Origin: Leishmania infantum JPCM5
Lineage: Eukaryota; Euglenozoa; Kinetoplastea; Trypanosomatida; Trypanosomatidae
NCBI RefSeq assembly: GCF_000002875.2
Contig: NC_009411.2
Span: forward strand, 434,001-498,000
DNA: 64,000 nucleotides
Reading direction: 5' to 3'
Of this stretch, positions 63,341-64,000 are shown piece by piece. Every line of letters starts with the position of its first letter. Position 1 is the first letter of the stretch. The position numbers were made by a program, and so were the translations under genes. The notes below the pieces were generated by a model. It saw only the letters and a program-made list of their open reading frames with translations. It did not search any database and had not been told where the DNA came from.

Positions 63341-64000
63341 TAAGCAAGAGAGCAAATATACGCATACAGCCACCCCTCATATACCTCTGTTCGACTGCGG
63401 CGAAGCCTCGGTCGTCGAGAACGAACCGCCTGCCGTCGAACAGGGCCATGCGCATAACCTGCTCTTTCTGTCCTTTCTCGTCACTTCCTCTGGTACGTGC
63501 TTCACAATCGGCGGCGGACGGACTTGGGTGTGGGCGGCATGCCTTGATCCAAAGCGAGTCGCGTCCAGGGTGTTGCTCGAGGGCGGAAGCGGTGGCGTCT
63601 GCCGTGCGGGCAGTAGAGGGGTGGCCCAGGCGCACGCCAGATGAGCTCGAGGAGGACGTGGGCCAGCCTCAGGAAAGGGCCCTCTGAGACCTTGCACACC
63701 CCGCTTGCACGACATGCTTCTCTCTCTCGGCCGTCTCAAGCCGCGGCATGCCGTCATACAGTGCGGTGTCACTTTACATGGGAGTCTGGAGGACTCGGTG
63801 GTGCGACTCGAGGGTGCTCTCGTCGCGCTTCCCGCATCTGCGCCGCATCGGCCCACCCAGTCGCGTGCAGGAGATGCCGCACATTTCACACACATGCACC
63901 TTGGGGCTGATTGATGTACATCTCTGCGCGCCTTCTGCTTCGATCCCTCTTTCGCCTCTGGCCTCTGGATGCGTTGTCTGGAATGGGGCACACCATGTCA
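63341..64000 (-). pseudogene. Possible partial or decayed coding sequence at window edge
   Basis: One minus-strand frame is open from the window edge to a TAA at 63774-63776 and includes VHVCEMCGISCTRLGGPM, a CxxC pair as in small zinc-binding folds. The same frame continues with one more stop (TGA, near 63684) and ends in a protein-like MRMALFDGRRFVLDDRGFAA. It could be the true C-terminus of a gene starting beyond 64000 and ending at 63774, a decayed gene, or chance openness of GC-rich DNA. No family is recognised. Confidence 0.22.

Noticed and set aside
1..64000. tRNA, rRNA, snoRNA, CRISPR or strand-switch region
   Set aside because: I saw no tRNA-like A/B boxes or cloverleaf, no rRNA motifs, no repeat-spacer array and no change of coding strand; small RNA genes could be missed without a covariance search.

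Overview
The window looks like a piece of a nuclear chromosome of a trypanosomatid, most probably a Leishmania species. The evidence is: about twenty long intronless genes all on the minus strand with no strand switch (a single polycistronic unit); 0.6-3 kb intergenic stretches full of homopolymer, CA/GT and pyrimidine runs; trans-splice-type pyrimidine tracts followed by AG just upstream of most start codons; kinetoplastid-specific families such as the guide-RNA-binding MRP protein; and two near-identical ~500 bp elements that I read as SIDER-type degenerate retroposons. Transcription runs from high to low coordinates.

Layout in transcriptional order (right to left): a doubtful, decayed or partial coding stretch at the right edge (63.3-64.0 kb); a PTC7-like mitochondrial PP2C phosphatase; a 3 kb spacer holding one SIDER copy; an EIF1AD-like eIF1A-domain protein; an FHIP/FAM160 (RAI16-like) protein; a JMJD4-like JmjC hydroxylase; a proline-rich protein with a Sec16 C-terminal-like motif; the intraflagellar transport protein IFT88; a decayed pseudogene; the ribosome-biogenesis factor TSR2; an MRP-family guide-RNA-binding protein; a large divergent relative of it; an EXPERA-family membrane protein; a TPR protein that the assembly splits in two around ~550 bp of unreliable sequence; an NSF-like double AAA ATPase with an N-terminal signal or anchor segment; a spacer with the second SIDER copy; the cysteine desulfurase NFS1; the NVL/Rix7 AAA ATPase; three unassigned proteins (one small membrane protein, one with two hydrophobic segments, one long mitochondrial-type protein with a possible PIN-like domain); a glycine-rich membrane protein; and the exocyst subunit Sec6, cut by the left edge.

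As usual in these organisms the neighbours do not form one pathway. Themes recur: mitochondrial RNA and Fe-S metabolism (MRP pair, NFS1), membrane traffic and flagellum (Sec6, NSF-like, Sec16-like, FHIP, IFT88), and ribosome assembly or translation (NVL, TSR2, EIF1AD-like, JMJD4). The observations most worth a second look are the neighbouring MRP-family genes, one greatly enlarged; the NSF-like ATPase with a predicted secretory N-terminus; the pseudogene whose in-frame stops can all be explained by C-to-T changes; and the low-quality block at about 26.32-26.86 kb, which probably breaks one real gene.
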